Origin: Marasmius tenuissimus
Lineage: Eukaryota; Basidiomycota; Agaricomycetes; Agaricales; Marasmiaceae
Assembly: GCA_029532415.1 (NCBI GenBank)
Contig: JAQOTA010000042.1
Coordinates: 992,001-1,056,000 of the forward strand
Direction of reading: 5' to 3'
DNA: 64,000 bases
Numbering within the stretch: the first letter of the stretch is position 1; every line of letters starts with the position of its first letter. Made by a program: the position numbers and the translations under genes. Under the pieces are notes generated by a model that had not been told where the DNA came from, did not search any database, and worked only from the letters and a program-made list of their open reading frames with translations. Of the stretch, positions 1-11,516 are shown in pieces.

Positions 1-1475
1 GCCGATCTGTCGGTTCGCTGTTCTTCCCAATCGAGAGGTGAAATGGAGTGGGATACAGGTCATTCCGGAGCGAGATGGACTTGTCTGAACTCCACTCGTA
101 CTGGATTTGTGATGTGATTGGGTCATGAAAGTTCACAATAGAACTCATAACGCAAGTCAATGTATGAACGAACGTTCAGAAGAATTGATCGGAGGCGCTG
201 CAGGAGGCGAGAATGGCAAGGTAGCTTCCAAGGATCGAGGACAGTAAGTCAAATAGGGCACTTCGTCCATACTATTTTTGATGCTGAGGAAATGTTTAGT
301 AAGTAACGAAAACCGAGGGAACAGGTGTAAAGCATACTCATTGGACTACAGCTTGCCTCGAACGCCAAGTAGCCCAAATTAAGCACGGGCTCGAGGATCG
401 TCATCTTTCTGTCATTACCTCAACGTCGACGCGAAGGGTCAGTGAGAAATTCGGGCAAGGAGAGCGTGTTCCTCATCGCAGAGATACACACCAGCAGCAT
501 CCAAACCTAAGAAAATGCAGGTTTCGTTAGTATTTAGCAGGAGATAAAAGGTGGAACGCACAAAGATTCAAGATGACCCGATCAAATCAAGGCATAACAA
601 GCACAGGCTGCCTATAAGATCCTGAGTGGGCATTTACATCCAATGTTGAGAGTTATCATCCGAGTTGGCTAGAGGGGTCGAGTGGATATTGTGTATATAC
701 GGCCCACAGAGAATGTCGTTGGCTGTGACCTGCACCCGTAAGATTGCAAAGTATCACACGAAGCGGATAGGGCAGTGTGCCCATGAAGTGGCGAAAATAT
801 AAAGAGAGTGAAAGCAGTCATATCATTGATTTTGCGTCGAACGAGGTGTGCATAGAAAAGGAACGGAGATCGATTGAAGGGTAATAGATAACGATAGATA
901 CACAGATGGCACGTCTTATTGGACGTGGTGAGTCAGAGCATGGGAAGGAAGAAGACGAGTGATGGATGATGTCGGCGAACGGTAGCAGCACGGTGAAGAG
1001 CGATACGAGTGGGGATCTAGGTGGTCGTCTTCTGAAGCAAATTTCATTCGCTACGCCTCGGATAGTTGAGTGCGATTACAGCCAATCAGCGACGAATATC
1101 GTCGCACGAAGAAAACAAAAAAGAGACCGGTCAGAGCGAGACATAAAATGACAATCCGAGGAATGAGAGCGCACCATGAAGCCAACACCATATCCTTCTA
1201 ATTTCCCTGAGCCCTCCCTCGGCATAGTGTCGTTCACCCTCCATTTGATGATCTATCACTAATTGGAAGTCCTAGAGTCAGAAATGAGCATCGGAGATTA
1301 CTTGGGAACCGCTCACCATAGTGTTTTGTTTGAATAGGAAGAGGGGAGGAAAAACAAACAAGGGAGAGAGATGGAGGCGGAGGAGAAAAAGAAGCCTCAT
1401 GTTTCGGACCCCAGCTCTGGAGATTTGCCTCCCGGGCGGAGATGCTGGAGGGTAGGTTGATCCATTATTTTCACA
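1..1475. repeat. Block X copy 1 (segmental duplicate, no intact gene)
   Basis: This block is a long, imperfect direct copy of 7949-9395. Both begin with the same stretch (gccgatctgtcgg) and stay alignable to the short block near 1380-1465 that reads gatttgcctcccgggcgg. They diverge after about 1475 and 9395. I see no long frame conserved between the two copies, so I treat it as non-coding duplicated sequence or a fully decayed gene. The last 110 bases also resemble blocks near 22960-23060 and 48980-49080, which lie at the upper end of the B loci. The left end is cut by the window edge. Confidence 0.7.
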
Positions 1476-2664
1476 TGCTTCGAATCCCATCCTTCCCCGA
1501 GTCCCAATGCCGTTCACCATCCTACCTCAAGTGTCTTCTCGACTTCTCAGTCTCGTTATCTCTCCATTTCCCTTGATTCATTAACAACCAAGACCACGAT
1601 GAATCCCTTCGAAGTCCGGTTACTTTTCTGTGACGTGAAACTTGGTATTAGCAGCAAACATGCCGCCTCCTCAAACCTCTTGTCGAGAAGGTATCGGTGA
1701 ATCCCTTCTCCCACATTTGAGCACTGATTATATGATACATTATTTTTGGTGACTCCGGGAGAAATCGGCGTATCTTGAGCTCAACTACCGTGATACGAGG
1801 AGCTACCTCAAGTAAAATAGGCTTTTGAAAGGTAGTTTTAAACTAGGAATAGTGAACATAATGGTATCCGGGTAAGTTGAGGGTCAAAATTTGCCATACT
1901 GGGACTTCTCCGAAGTTTTGAAGGAAAAAGCGCCGACGACAAGACCCACAGCTCCAGTCCTGATGCTCTAAATCTGCTCTCTTACCCAAACATCACATCC
2001 TGATATTCCGTCGCTAACCATCGTTGTTCCACCACGGCTCAATCTCCTTGCTGTTCTTCTGAAGTAGCGGTGTCTTGGAGGGGAGCAAGGACTTCGTCGG
2101 AACCCATCCACCTTGGGAGCATTTATCACGCCCTCAGGCCTCAGGGCCGAGAGACTTCCCGCATGTACCCCCATGCGATTTGGTTTTTGTTCATCACACC
2201 TCCAGGCTCTTCCTTTCTCACACCCACAGACAACCTGTATGCCAACAGGGTTGACGGAAACAGACTGTGGCATTCGTTCCGTCTACGGCTATAGCGGTCG
2301 GACCCGTACCACTGGGAGCTACAGTTACAAAGGCGAAGCTGTACTAAACGTAGGTACCGAGCAGAAGGAATCCCGAAATAGTAAAAGGTAGAGTATGCCA
2401 GCTGGCGGGGAAGATACTGCACGTCTTATATGTATAAGGAACTGTTCAGATGCGCGTTGTCCATCCGGTCTGGGTACTGAGGTACCTGATCAAAGAAGCC
2501 TTGAGCATTCGCCGCACGCTATTAACGGTGCACCATCAGTGCCAGCAATAGTGAATGTGATGAGGAGTGTATGGCGTTAGCAACGATGAGTGACATATCG
2601 CATCTAGTGAGACGTAGAACTGCCCGTTCCCTTCGCCGTTATGAGGTTCCTGCCGAAAACCTCG
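1476..2664. other. Unassigned spacer
   Basis: Between blocks X and Y. Only short overlapping frames of 60-100 codons occur on both strands around 1970-2830, with no recognisable protein signature and no counterpart elsewhere in the window. I see nothing I can name here. Confidence 0.5.
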
Positions 2665-5053
2665 CCATCCTTTTACCAACATCTATTTTTCTACATATCG
2701 ACAAACCGCAGAATGTCACATCCATCTCCCAAGGGGCTGTGATAGGGTGTTGGACCTGTTCAACCACTCCAATCGCGTGTCGACCAGCGTTGGTTTACCC
2801 AGGAGTCAATTTGTGCGTCTTTTCAACTTGAGATTGACGGAACCTTGACTACCTCCATAGTACTAGTAGGCTCTTGGCTCCCTACCGAATAGCAGCCCGA
2901 GATATTAGAGCTCGAGTCTAGGGCTTGTACGTTCCCTTACCAAGAATAATGCTGCCTTTGCACACTTTTTGGGCTTCGGGTATGTTTTGTGATCAAACAT
3001 TCTCCTCAGGTTGGCGGTACAGTATTTTTCACGCGTAGCGAAAGTTCATTTACGGTCTTGCGGACTTCGATTTTATCTATAGTATTTCACGAGGGGTTAT
3101 GCGTTTTTAGAAAGGTCCGCTGGACAAGCCCTCGCTCAATGCTGAGCTCTCCTCATCGTCGCAGTTAGCATATATCAGACTGGTTTACCGGTACGGCACA
3201 CCAGATTCTTTCTCTTAACACAATCCATGTGTGAGCTATTGATGGGACTAAATTTTGCCGTGACTCCCAACGACTGATTGTATCTCCACGAGACCTCGCC
3301 AAAATGCTGGATTGATAATGACACTGGCTGCCCATCATTGTCAACAAGCTCTTTCCTGCCTTCTCCAGCCCGTTGCTACGTCTCTTGCTGTATCTGGAGC
3401 CGCCGTCTCAGATTCGACCATGGTGGCCGCTAGACATAGTCACTCTGATGTTGGGTTCTCGTATCTTGAACAAACACCGATCTGTATGTCTCCTCGGATA
3501 CTCGTCGGTCAATGTTGACGACTTGAGTCGTGGTCTTCCCCCCTTCGTCACAACTGCAACAACAATATGAATCCCGTCACCTCGCAAAGTTGATCAGAAA
3601 GCTCGACTCGTCGTCTCCCTGGGTCTGGTCAACATGGTTTCGGCCCCCATGATGGTATGGATGTTCTATGGTGTGTGCACTATTCTCCTACACCGTCAAC
3701 ACCATGCTCAGCTAGTGTAAGTTAAGCGTCTGTAGAACAATGTACCTCAAGGAAAAGGAGGGGAAAGGAGGAGAAAGCCCCATCATCTTCCGTCGTGCCA
3801 GCTATGCTGGGCTACACTCGGTCGCTCATGTTTCTGTGCTGAGGGCCTCGATACATGTTCAGAATCCTCCTCTAACAACATCTGAGCAGAGCCCTAGAAG
3901 TCAAGAACAAACGGGATGAACCAGCCCAATCGAGAGCAGGCAAATGCTACGTGTGATATTGCTATGCTTTTATGTCCTAGCTGATCGGAACTTTCATTAG
4001 TATACATCCACCATTTGTTATTGGCCGATAGCAAGTATCTACGACGCTTGGCATGACCATGTCCTCGCTCTTCGAGGCTTTCAGGGTTCTTTGATTGGTA
4101 CCCAGAACACAATCGTGAACTCAAGTGGCAAGGCGCGCGATCATATCGATCTACGTCACCTCAGAATATCGGTGGTTCATGCCCATCCTGTGCCAGTGTT
4201 CGGCGAAGTCTTTACGTCTTTACCTGTCTAAAACGTCCGTCGTTGATACTGCATTGCGTAAAACCAAGTAGAATCGAGTAATCCTCATCGCCGATGAGTT
4301 GAATATGTAATATATCTTTTGGTCTCTTTAGTCTGGCCGGGCTCATATGATCTCTTAAATATGAATGTCACGGCTTGATCTACCACCATCTCTTTGTCGT
4401 TCGCAGCACCCGACGGTACTTATGAGGCAGCCTACTGAACCATTCATTTGCCGCCCGAATTATGCTCACTAGTAATGCCAGATTTTCAGGTACGTGTGCG
4501 CTATCCCATTGACGTCGATTTCCGTGCTGATCAAAGTACCTTCAGAAATATAACAACTCGAAGCATACCGTGAGGTAGTACTTCGAGTCGTACCGGGGGA
4601 ATTGGATGGAGAGAAATCGCGATGGCCTAATATCCAACTCGGATGGGTACCTGGGTTTTATTTCGTCTCGGTGTACTGTGTCTATCCCCTAGCCAGCGGC
4701 GACCTGCGATGTATCATTATCAATCATGTACGTGGTCGCTATGCCGACACCTAGTGCTTTCATTCTTGTCATTATTTTAGGGGGAAACACAAGTACTTGA
4801 CTATACCTCGTGTATTCTACCCGCTCTTTAGGATTGCTTCGAATTCCCGAACCACAACCAGCCATGATGGGTTGCTCGCCCTCCACATATGCCAGCCTCT
4901 GAATGACCATAGTGGTAAGTTTTATAGCTACAACTCGAAGCCGCTGCACATGCATCATCGTGAGAAGCAGCCTGCTGATGTCCAGTTTTTAGCCGTATTG
5001 TTCACTGGAGAATATAAAGTAATAGTCGTTATGCAAAACAATACAAATAGGGT
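2665..5053. repeat. Block Y copy 1 (segmental duplicate; carries the empty site of the large transposon)
   Basis: Direct copy of 49427-51353. Shared landmarks in order include cgacaaaccgc (2700 and 49460), gagccgccgtctcag-like sequence near 3400 and 50145, tttccgtgctgatcaaag (4518 and 50825), and ttgactatacctcgtgta (4797 and 51108). Several short frames on the plus strand are similar in both copies, for instance around 3310-3520 and 50061-50350. None is intact in both, so a decayed multi-exon gene is possible but not shown. The TA at 5048-5049 is the unoccupied site matching the insertion point of the 10.2 kb element in copy 2. Confidence 0.75.
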
Positions 5054-5089
5054 TTCGTGAGGAAACGAGAGAAAGTACCCGTTTGTAGT

Positions 5090-7419
5090 CTACAACTCAT
5101 GAGTATCAACCAGATCCCATTCATCCGGAGCGTCGGCGGGGCTTTTTGAGTTCACGGTCTCAGATTCTCTCTTCCGCTTAGGCTTGGGAGAAGCGGCTAA
5201 GAATGGATCTTTAACCGGTGCGTATAGATATTTACAAAATACTCGTACCGTTCTTCCTCGTCCAGAGTCCGAATCCTTTGACCAGGAGAGCAGGAATCGA
5301 ACACTTGTCTTCATGCACGACTTCAGAATTCGTAGGTGTATCGACGAGGGAGAATGTTGATGGAGAAGTGAATTGAGATATCAAAGGGGATGGTTCATCA
5401 TCGTCCGAGTCTTCGAGCTCGACCATCCGTTTATTATGAGGATTACCTGGAGCGCGGATCAGGTTGTGTCAAAAATGAGGAGTCATAGTACACACCTCGT
5501 ATCATCTCGGGATAGCCATGATCTCGAGCATATCGCTTGCCATCGGACTCATACCCTTTCTTGTACAGATGTGTCTTAAAAACATTGTGCTCCCTGGCCC
5601 ACCAAAATGACCCGGTCCACTCATTAACTTCCAGCTCAGGTATCCCATACTTCTCCCAATCCTTCTTTGGAATTGTAACTTTTCCTTTCGGGTCCGATGT
5701 CCAGTAGAACGGGGGGTCGGGCGAGGGTGCACGTACACAGTACATTCCATCGATGTGCTCGGCACAGAGTGGTGGAACAAAGAGATAAGCAGGGGGAGAT
5801 GATGTGTGGTTATGGGGAAATTTGCCGGTGAGGGAGAATCCCACTTCATCAACAAGATCTGGATATAGAAATCAGATAGAGGTGAATATTCAAAAGTAAA
5901 TAGTCAAAAACTTACAGATTATGCTACTGGGCATTGAGGAGTCATGCTGACTGAGATAAGCCCCCCGGAGTCGATCTCGGTCCTTCAACGGAAGGCGCAA
6001 TGAGAAGCGTAGATTGATTCGAGCCTCGTGGGTGTTGGACAATTGAAAATCCACACGTGAACATACTACATTGCTCAGCAAAGTATCAAATAAGCAGATG
6101 GATGCGGGCACACCTTTTTCAGAGTAAATTGCCTTGATGTTGTCGCTGCGTGACTCAAAGTGCCATTCGGGAGGCGGAGTGGAAGGGAAGTGAGCAAGAA
6201 CATCCCTTCTCCAGGAATTTACAATGGCGCCAAACGTCAGGAGGCCGTGTGGTGCATAGTATGACAGGTTATCTCTGTACGTTTTCCCCAAGGACACAGC
6301 ACAGTTCAACAGGCTACCGAAAGTGCGCTCGAAATAGGCGGTGATGTCATCGACATCGAGTTGGGGACGAGTTCCTTGGGGAAGTGGGGTGAATGAGGAG
6401 TCGGAATCGTAATACTCCCATTCCTCGACGGAGGTGGAAGCCGGGTCGTAGAGCCACGATCCGGCGTTGAGATCGAACGTCCAGTCGGACAAGTCGTCCG
6501 AAACCTGGTGTGCTATATTTAGCCAGGCACGGTTAAACATAGCCCACTCACCAGAACTGCCACAGAATCATCGGCGCGGAGGGCTCCGATTGCGAGGTTC
6601 TGAAGACACTGTCAGCAGGGAGTGAATAAAAGAGTGATAGGCGTACACGTGTATAATTAAGGTATGTACAAACCAATCCATCTTCGGGATATCGCTCATA
6701 AAGCTCCCATGCATTGGCCAGCTCTGAGTCCCAGCCCAGTCAGCCGCGTTTGACAATCGGCTTGGCAAAAGTTGTCGTACCTGCGTGTAAAAGAATTGTG
6801 GGCGTCTCCGCCGCTACTAGTCCCAACATCTGAGCAAACCGCAGCGACCTAGATGCAATGAATGAGGTGGAAATATCCAAGATTTGGACCAGATTGACCC
6901 CCACCTGTTGGTCGAGTATGCATTGTAGAGCTGCTTCCACACCTTTATGGGCTCGTCAATCCCGCGTTCAGTCTATCAATATTCAGGAGAACTCACGAGG
7001 TGCATGATATCGTTGTCTTTCCTATCAATTGGCTCAACCGTAACCGCGGTGAACGTTCGATAAGGCAGCTGGGCAATTTCTACCGTTTGATATCTCTTTT
7101 TAACCCACACCCGCCTCACTTCCCTCCGAAATGGATTTGTGTTCTTCACATAGAGGCTCGTGTTGACGGACGAAACCTCGCTCCGAAGTATCAAGTCGCC
7201 CAAACAGAATTCTCTGAACAGATCTTGTCGCGGCTAAGTGAATTTCAGTACAATGACCACTCGTAAACCACATGAAGGACATGCCATGAGCGTATTCCTC
7301 GCTTTGCCCTCGCACCTTCCAGACCGACATTGGATATTCATGACGTTCCCAGCAATATGCGTGAACTGTGGACTGCCAACAAAAGTGAGGTCGCGCGCGC
7401 GTTCGAAAAAAGTAGACAT
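5090..7419 (-). pseudogene. Orphan family A, copy A1 (nonsense mutation in exon 1)
   Basis: Multi-exon gene on the minus strand and paralogue of A2 and A3. Exon 1 starts at 7419 (MSTFFERARDLTFVGSPQF). The IAGNV motif after it resembles the short N-terminal leader seen on many agaricomycete orphan proteins. Exon 1 is interrupted by TAG at 7236-7234, where A2 and A3 have Gln before Pro-Arg-Gln. The reading frame continues to match A3 beyond that stop. Later exons are recognisable: ELANAWELYERYPEDG near 6690-6745, a central exon (about 6515-5920) with WTFDLNAGSWLYDP and HFPSTPPPEWHF, and an exon from about 5860 to 5500 with YLFVPPL, FYWTSDPKGK and YARDHGYPEMIRG. The C-terminal part is Lys/Arg-rich and ends in WDLVDTHEL. 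I know no biochemical function for the family. No catalytic motif or membrane segment is evident. Confidence 0.65.
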
Positions 7420-7948
7420 TGGTTGAGGTGAGGGAGAACGGGGGCGAGCGTAGATGTCTGATTGGTATATTTAAAAACCCCAGCTCATCTTCCCACTGAC
7501 TCGTGATTTACATGCCTTGCTAGCACTCATAGACCCATCAATCAGACGTCTCGAAACACGCCTTTGATCGAGTATTCCTGTTTAGCTCCACAGAAGGATA
7601 TAGCTTATTCACATTGCAAGCATGGTGATCTATAGAAGTGTCTCGTAAGAGTATGTGATCAACGTCGACGAACAGCAGATTGATACACTGAGTGAGGCAC
7701 AGGAATGTCCATCCGCCATTTGGTAAGCTTCAGTAGTAACAGTAGTAACGATAAATACTCAAAAGGATAGACTCCCCTCGGATATCCTTGATTGGCTTCC
7801 ACTTGGCTCACTTTTAGCCCTCGACGCCAGGGTGCGTATTCTCTATCGCTGCGACACGCGGTGAACGCGTTGAATCATTTGCTTTTGTTGATGAAACGTG
7901 AAATGAACAGCTGCGGAACGTGTACCTTTGACGCTCATATCAGGGTGG
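7420..7948. other. Unassigned spacer upstream of A1
   Basis: Lies between the first exon of A1 (which reads leftward) and block X copy 2, so it would contain the A1 promoter. A TATA-like run (tatatttaaaaa) occurs at about 7467-7478, roughly 50 bases upstream of the A1 start codon. I see no gene here. Confidence 0.4.
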
Positions 7949-9395
7949 CCGATCTGTCGGCTTGCTGTTCTTCCCAATCGAGAGGTGAAATGGACTGGGA
8001 TACCGGTCAGTCCGGAGCGGGATGGATCTATCTGAACTCCACTCGTACTGGATTTGTGATGTGATTGGGTCATGAAAGTTCCAGTCACAATGGAACTTAT
8101 AACGCAAGTTAATGTATGAACGTTCAGAAGAATTGATCGGAGGCGCCGCGGAAGGCGTGAATGGTAAGGTAGCTTCCAAGGATCGAGGACAGTGAGTCAA
8201 GTAGGGGCCCTTGATGCTGAGAACACTCAGTAAGTAACAAAAACCGAGGGAACCGATGTAAAGCACACGCATTGGGTTGTACGATTTGCCTCGAACAACA
8301 AGCTCAAATCAACCACGGGCCTGAGGCTCGTCATCCCTCTGTTATCACCTCAACTTCAACACGAAGGCTCAGCGACAAATCAGGGCAAGGAGAACGTGTT
8401 CTGAATCGCTGAGATACACGAGCATCACCCAAACCTGAATAAATGCAGGCTTCGTTAGTATTTGGCAGGATATAGAAGGTGGAAGATAGAAAGATTCAAG
8501 ATGACCCGATCCGATCGAGGCATAACGAGCACGGGGGGCCTGCAAGTTTATGAGTGGGTACGTCCAATATATAGAGTTACCGTCACGATTGGTCAAAGAA
8601 GGTTGAGTGGATATCGTGTAAATATGTACAGCTCCCAGAGAATGTCGTTGACTGTGGCTTGAACCCGTAGGATTCCAGAGTATCACACGAAGCGGATAAA
8701 GGAGTGGCAAGATATAAAGAGAGTGAAAGCACTTATACCAATCGCGTCGAACGAGGTGTGCAAAGAAAAGGAACGGAGATTAATTGAAGGGTTATTGACA
8801 ACAATAGATACACGGATGGCACGTCTTATTGGGCGTGGGGAGCCGGAGAATGAGAAGGAAGGCGAGTGATGAAGATTTCGGCGAACGGTAGCAGTTTGGT
8901 GAAGAGTGAACGGAGTGAGGATCTAGGTGGTCAACCGGTCATCTCCTGAAGCAACCTTCATCCGCTTCGCCTCGAATGGTTGAGTGTGATCACAGCCAGA
9001 GCGACGAATATAGTCGCACGAAAAAGACAAAAACGACCGGTAAGAGTGAGGCATTAAATGACCATCCGAGGAACGAGCCATGAAACCGAGACCGTATCCG
9101 TCTAGTTTCTATCGCTTGGCATATTGTTGTTCGCCCTCCATTGATGATCTATTACTTACTGGAAGCCCTAGAATGAGAAATGAGCATCGGAGATTACTTG
9201 GGACCGCTTACCAGAGGGTTTGAGCTGGAAGGGAAGAGGGAAAAACAAACAAGGGAGAGAGATGGAGGCGAAGGGGAAAGAGAGGCATCACGTTTTGGAC
9301 CCCAGATCCGGAGATTTGCCTGCCGGGCGGGAATGCTTGAGGGTAGGTTGATCGCTCATTTTCACATGCTTCTCCCACCCTCTCCTGGCGTCGAG
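7949..9395. repeat. Block X copy 2
   Basis: Direct repeat of 1-1475 with many small differences and small indels. Landmarks shared in order are the opening stretch, a run near 8100-8200 matching 150-240, the stretch agttaccgtcacgattggtc matching a diverged version near 650, and the terminal 110 base block around 9240-9350. As in copy 1, no frame is conserved well enough to call a gene. Confidence 0.7.
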
Positions 9396-10229
9396 CTCGG
9401 TTCAACGCTTCCGCCTCGAGTAACCTCAATCAGATTCCACTCCGCCTCGCTGCTTTTTTCCTCATGTTTCGCTGACGAGGTTCGATAGTTCTAAGGAAAT
9501 GTCAAGATAAGGGAAAGTTCGAGACTGACTGACACAGTATCCAGGGCAGAGTTTTCGATTTTTCTTGCCTGATACTTGCAGATTTCCAGCATACGGGCTT
9601 TGTCGGCTACTCAGAATCTTGAAGCAATTTAGCACAACGTAGCACCATGGAACAAATAGTAATGGCCATCACTGGCCTTCCCTCACCCCACCCATTTAGT
9701 TCCTAAACTGGTCTAGCTGTCGTTTAGTTGCCGGTGCCAAAGACTAATCTTCGCTTTATTTTGTGGAACAAACGGGGCCCTGGTTTGATTATAGTGTATC
9801 CTCAATCCGTCTACAATACTACGACGAACTGGACAGCGTTCACAGTCACGTCTCGAGTGAAGTATGATTTTGTTTGTTAGGCGTTCGCAATGATATTTTT
9901 TTTGTATCTCCCGTAATCCACTCGACTCGGTAGCTAAACTCGACGCATATGCCCTTAGTATATTCAACGTGATGGGGTACTGGTGTAACTACAAATAGTG
10001 GGGGCTTGAGCTTTCCAGGATACCGTGCCGCTCCTTTCAAGCGAGTCGTGAACTGATAACAAATCCAATCCGCAGGGTACGAGTTTACCTTACTTGATCC
10101 CCTTGGCCAAGTAGCATGTACGCAACTCCGCTCCCTACGTTGGGACCGAGCGGGGACCGGGAGATGGTCCCTTCGGTCCTGAATGTTGATGAAGCCTATC
10201 TGCTTGTATACGTCACCGGCTGCGTACAT
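9396..10229. other. Unassigned spacer
   Basis: Between block X copy 2 and locus B1. Only short, overlapping frames are present. It may include the distal end of the decayed B1 locus, but I cannot align it confidently with B2-B4. Confidence 0.4.
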
Positions 10230-11289
10230 TTCTCAGTAAAAGCTTACGGCGAGGAAGAGATGAATTATCTCAAATAAAGACTCACGGACACCACTCAAAC
10301 GGGGATGGTCGTGGGTGGAAACCTCCCATGAGGGATTGGATCGAAAGACCTGCAGGTCTAGATGTCGTATCCATTCGTTAGGATTCCGTATACGTAGGTG
10401 CCAGCTAAAATCTTGTAGCAAAAACGATAAAAATGAACATGGTGAAGTGGGGAGAAATGATCCGCCCTACTAAAGATACATGCTTGCAGAAGTTTCGAAT
10501 CTTGGCATTGCGCCATCAACGGGGTCGGCAACACCAAGTGAAATGAGGGGCCTGTGGCATTGGCAACAGGGAGCGTAATACCACGCATGGTGAGACCCTT
10601 TGCTGACCAGTATAGGGTGGTTATCGACAAGACAACTTCTGGTAAACGAGGGGGCAGGGTGTACAAAGGCTTCGATAAAGCAGTGTTTCATCTGATGGTA
10701 CAGTCGCCTGCATGTGAAGGTAAGCCAGGGTGCAGTATGGGATGAGGAGGAAAACGTACCCGCATCAATATCCATAATCTCAGCACGAACCACCACTATC
10801 CATCGTCTCCCAGCCAAACTTGGCTCGCTAATCGCAAGGCTCGCCTATCCTCCATGTTTCCTCAACCGAATCAGATGGCTGACCAAGACGGTCTCCGATC
10901 CCTAATAACGACATATTGAGTAGAGGAGACATGGCTTGTCCGCCACGACGAGGGACTGGTATTCTCTCCAAACGAGATTTCTCCGACCATGACCAACCGC
11001 CATTGGCAGCTCGATAGGGCAACGAGGTCTCCCCTCTCCAAATCTCGCTCGTGATACGGCGGCTCCGGCCCAGGTAGGTGTATACTGGCGTAGTCCAACC
11101 GCTTCGAGAGGCTGAGGTAGGCGTGAAACCGTCCGAGGATATCGACCTGTTGGGTATCGCTCTGGCGGCTCGTAGATGTGACTGGACAGAAAACATCAAC
11201 TCTCAATCTCCGAGACGTCAAAAAACAACATACCTGATGTTATTCGACCTGCACTGTGGTATGCCCGCAACATCGAGAGGCTTGAGAGG
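10230..11289 (-). pseudogene. Repeated locus B, copy B1, distal part (split by the Gypsy element)
   Basis: Part of a locus present four times in the window, always on the same strand (B1 to B4). The segment around 10930-11080 aligns with 47490-47620, 40830-40960 and 31390-31500. Shared features include a cgacgaggg/cgacaaggg stretch followed by a gtctcccctc-like stretch. A minus-strand frame at 11221-10871 (116 codons) is the longest open piece. It is probably an exon whose acceptor lies near 11200, but the frame is not kept in the other copies. The Gypsy element inserted directly after 11289, and the remainder of B1 continues at 21869. Product unknown. Confidence 0.55.
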
Positions 11290-11494
11290 TGAAAGGGTTC
11301 CTTCACTTGGTCCTTCGGACCTCAATAACCAGACAGTCGTTTAATTGGCTACAGAGAGCGCTACGAGAGGGTTACACAAGGTGGTGAAGGTAAGAGTAAA
11401 AGAAGTTAATATTAGGTAAGTCGTAGCGAGTCCTTTTATACGTAGAGAAGTCCGTGTATTTGAAATATACCGGATATGGGACGTGGCCCTTACA
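11290..11494 (-). repeat. 3' LTR of the Gypsy element
   Basis: 205 bp, plus strand beginning tgaaagggtt and ending ggcccttaca. It matches 21659-21863 with three substitutions: positions about 11308, 11317 and 11378 read T, G and A where the other copy reads C, A and G. Each difference turns a CpG in one copy into TpG or CpA in the other. Confidence 0.95.
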
Positions 11495-11507
11495 TATTCC
11501 CCCACTA
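11495..11507 (-). other. Polypurine tract of the Gypsy element
   Basis: Directly internal to the 3' LTR, the minus strand reads tagtgggggaata before the LTR TG. A G-run in this position is the usual plus-strand primer of LTR retrotransposons. Confidence 0.7.
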
Positions 11508-11516
11508 GATTGGCCT

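Noticed and set aside
1278..1520. 80-codon minus-strand frame also partly present near 9208-9429
   Set aside because: The similarity is part of the duplicated block X, but the frames differ in stops and are not conserved as protein.
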